NCBI RefSeq assembly: GCF_004153225.1
Contig: NZ_SEMB01000008.1
Coordinates: 1-64,000 of the forward strand
Source: Sporolactobacillus sp. THM7-7
GTDB lineage: Bacteria > Bacillota > Bacilli > Bacillales > Sporolactobacillaceae
DNA: 64,000 nt
Reading direction: 5' to 3'
Shown here: piece after piece, positions 63,778 through 64,000 of the stretch
Numbering within the stretch: the first letter of the stretch is position 1
How the letters are laid out: every line of letters begins with the position of its first letter
Made by a program: the position numbers and the translations under genes
Notes under the pieces: model-generated
What the model was told of the DNA's origin: nothing
What the model saw: only the letters and a program-made list of their open reading frames with translations
Database searches by the model: none

Positions 63778-64000
63778 ATGGATTTACCGGAAATGAAGCA
63801 CGAAATCACGGAGATGGAAGGCCGTCTCCACGAATTCAGGGGGTCTCTTTGACTTAGACAGCAAACAGGCACGTATCGCCGAGCTGGAAGAAAAGATGAC
63901 GATGCCCGGTTTCTGGGATGATAATGAGAAGGCCCAGAAAGTGATTGATGAGGCCAACCATTTGAAAGATCAAGTCGGACATCTGAAAGAGCTAGAATCC
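63778..64000 (+). CDS. prfB: peptide chain release factor 2 (partial, programmed +1 frameshift)
   Basis: The 5' end of RF2. ATG 63778 gives [20 protein letters not shown], aligned with B. subtilis RF2, and follows AGTAGG at 6 nt. After 24 sense codons an in-frame TGA (63850-63852) interrupts; reading continues in the +1 frame with [16 protein letters not shown] to the window edge. The catalytic GGQ domain lies outside the window. The TGA is read by RF2 itself, so scarcity of RF2 increases frameshifting. Confidence 0.96.
63838..63853 (+). promoter_or_regulatory. prfB programmed frameshift signal
   Basis: AGGGGG (63838-63843), an internal Shine-Dalgarno-like element, is followed three bases later by CTT-TGA-C (63847-63853), the classical slippery stop of bacterial prfB. 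Confidence 0.95.

Overview
The window is chromosomal DNA of a motile, endospore-former-type Firmicute of the order Bacillales. The strongest evidence is gene order. From about 33 kb to the end it follows the Bacillus subtilis block tagO-lytR-yvyE-degS-degU-comFA-comFC-yvyF-flgM-flgN-flgK-flgL-yviE-fliW-csrA-hag-flaG-fliD-fliS-fliT-hpf-secA-prfB. Most of the window has moderate GC with GC-rich third positions, and several short dispersed repeats are present. A Sporolactobacillaceae-like member fits best, but this is inference; no rRNA or tRNA gene is present to settle it.

Layout. 0.3-4.8 kb: a VanZ-family protein and two chemoreceptors, the first behind a sigma-D promoter with a long leader. 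4.9-9.8 kb: a GbsR-type regulator divergent from a complete OpuC-type compatible-solute ABC importer (opuCA-CB-CC-CD). 9.8-14.4 kb: an M29 aminopeptidase, a YkvI-like transporter and a GH13 oligo-glucosidase. 14.6-23.3 kb: a metal-ion island with mntH, the mntABCD importer, a small unknown gene with possible MntR half-sites, and a PfeT/ZosA-type P1B-4 ATPase whose upstream region carries two Fur boxes, a promoter and a PerR box. 23.4-32.9 kb: a tagatose-bisphosphate aldolase, an LCP protein, an HD-GYP protein with a C-terminal cobalamin-binding-like domain, flagellar stator genes, an SGNH-like membrane protein, glycerate kinase and an Xaa-Pro peptidase.

33-64 kb is the conserved wall-teichoic-acid/competence/flagellar block, with insertions relative to B. 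subtilis: two copies of a dispersed repeat before degS, a RelE-type toxin-antitoxin pair between degU and comFA, a C39-like peptidase after comFC, a c-di-GMP-I riboswitch with an EAL phosphodiesterase and a PilZ protein between csrA and hag, and two AT-rich glycosyltransferase genes between hag and flaG. The window ends inside prfB, just past its programmed frameshift site.

How it fits together. Sigma-D-type promoters (TAAA-N15-GCCGATAT or close variants) precede mcp, the motA-like gene, the SGNH gene, flgM, hag and flaG. FlgM, FliW and CsrA form the expected feedback circuit on sigma-D and on flagellin, and the hag leader carries a hairpin with GGGA in its loop plus a Shine-Dalgarno, the layout of a CsrA target. 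c-di-GMP enters at several points: a riboswitch ahead of the EAL gene, the EAL enzyme, a PilZ effector and the HD-GYP protein. Metal homeostasis is the second theme, with sites resembling MntR, Fur, PerR and Zur operators. No CRISPR array, prophage or complete insertion sequence was seen.
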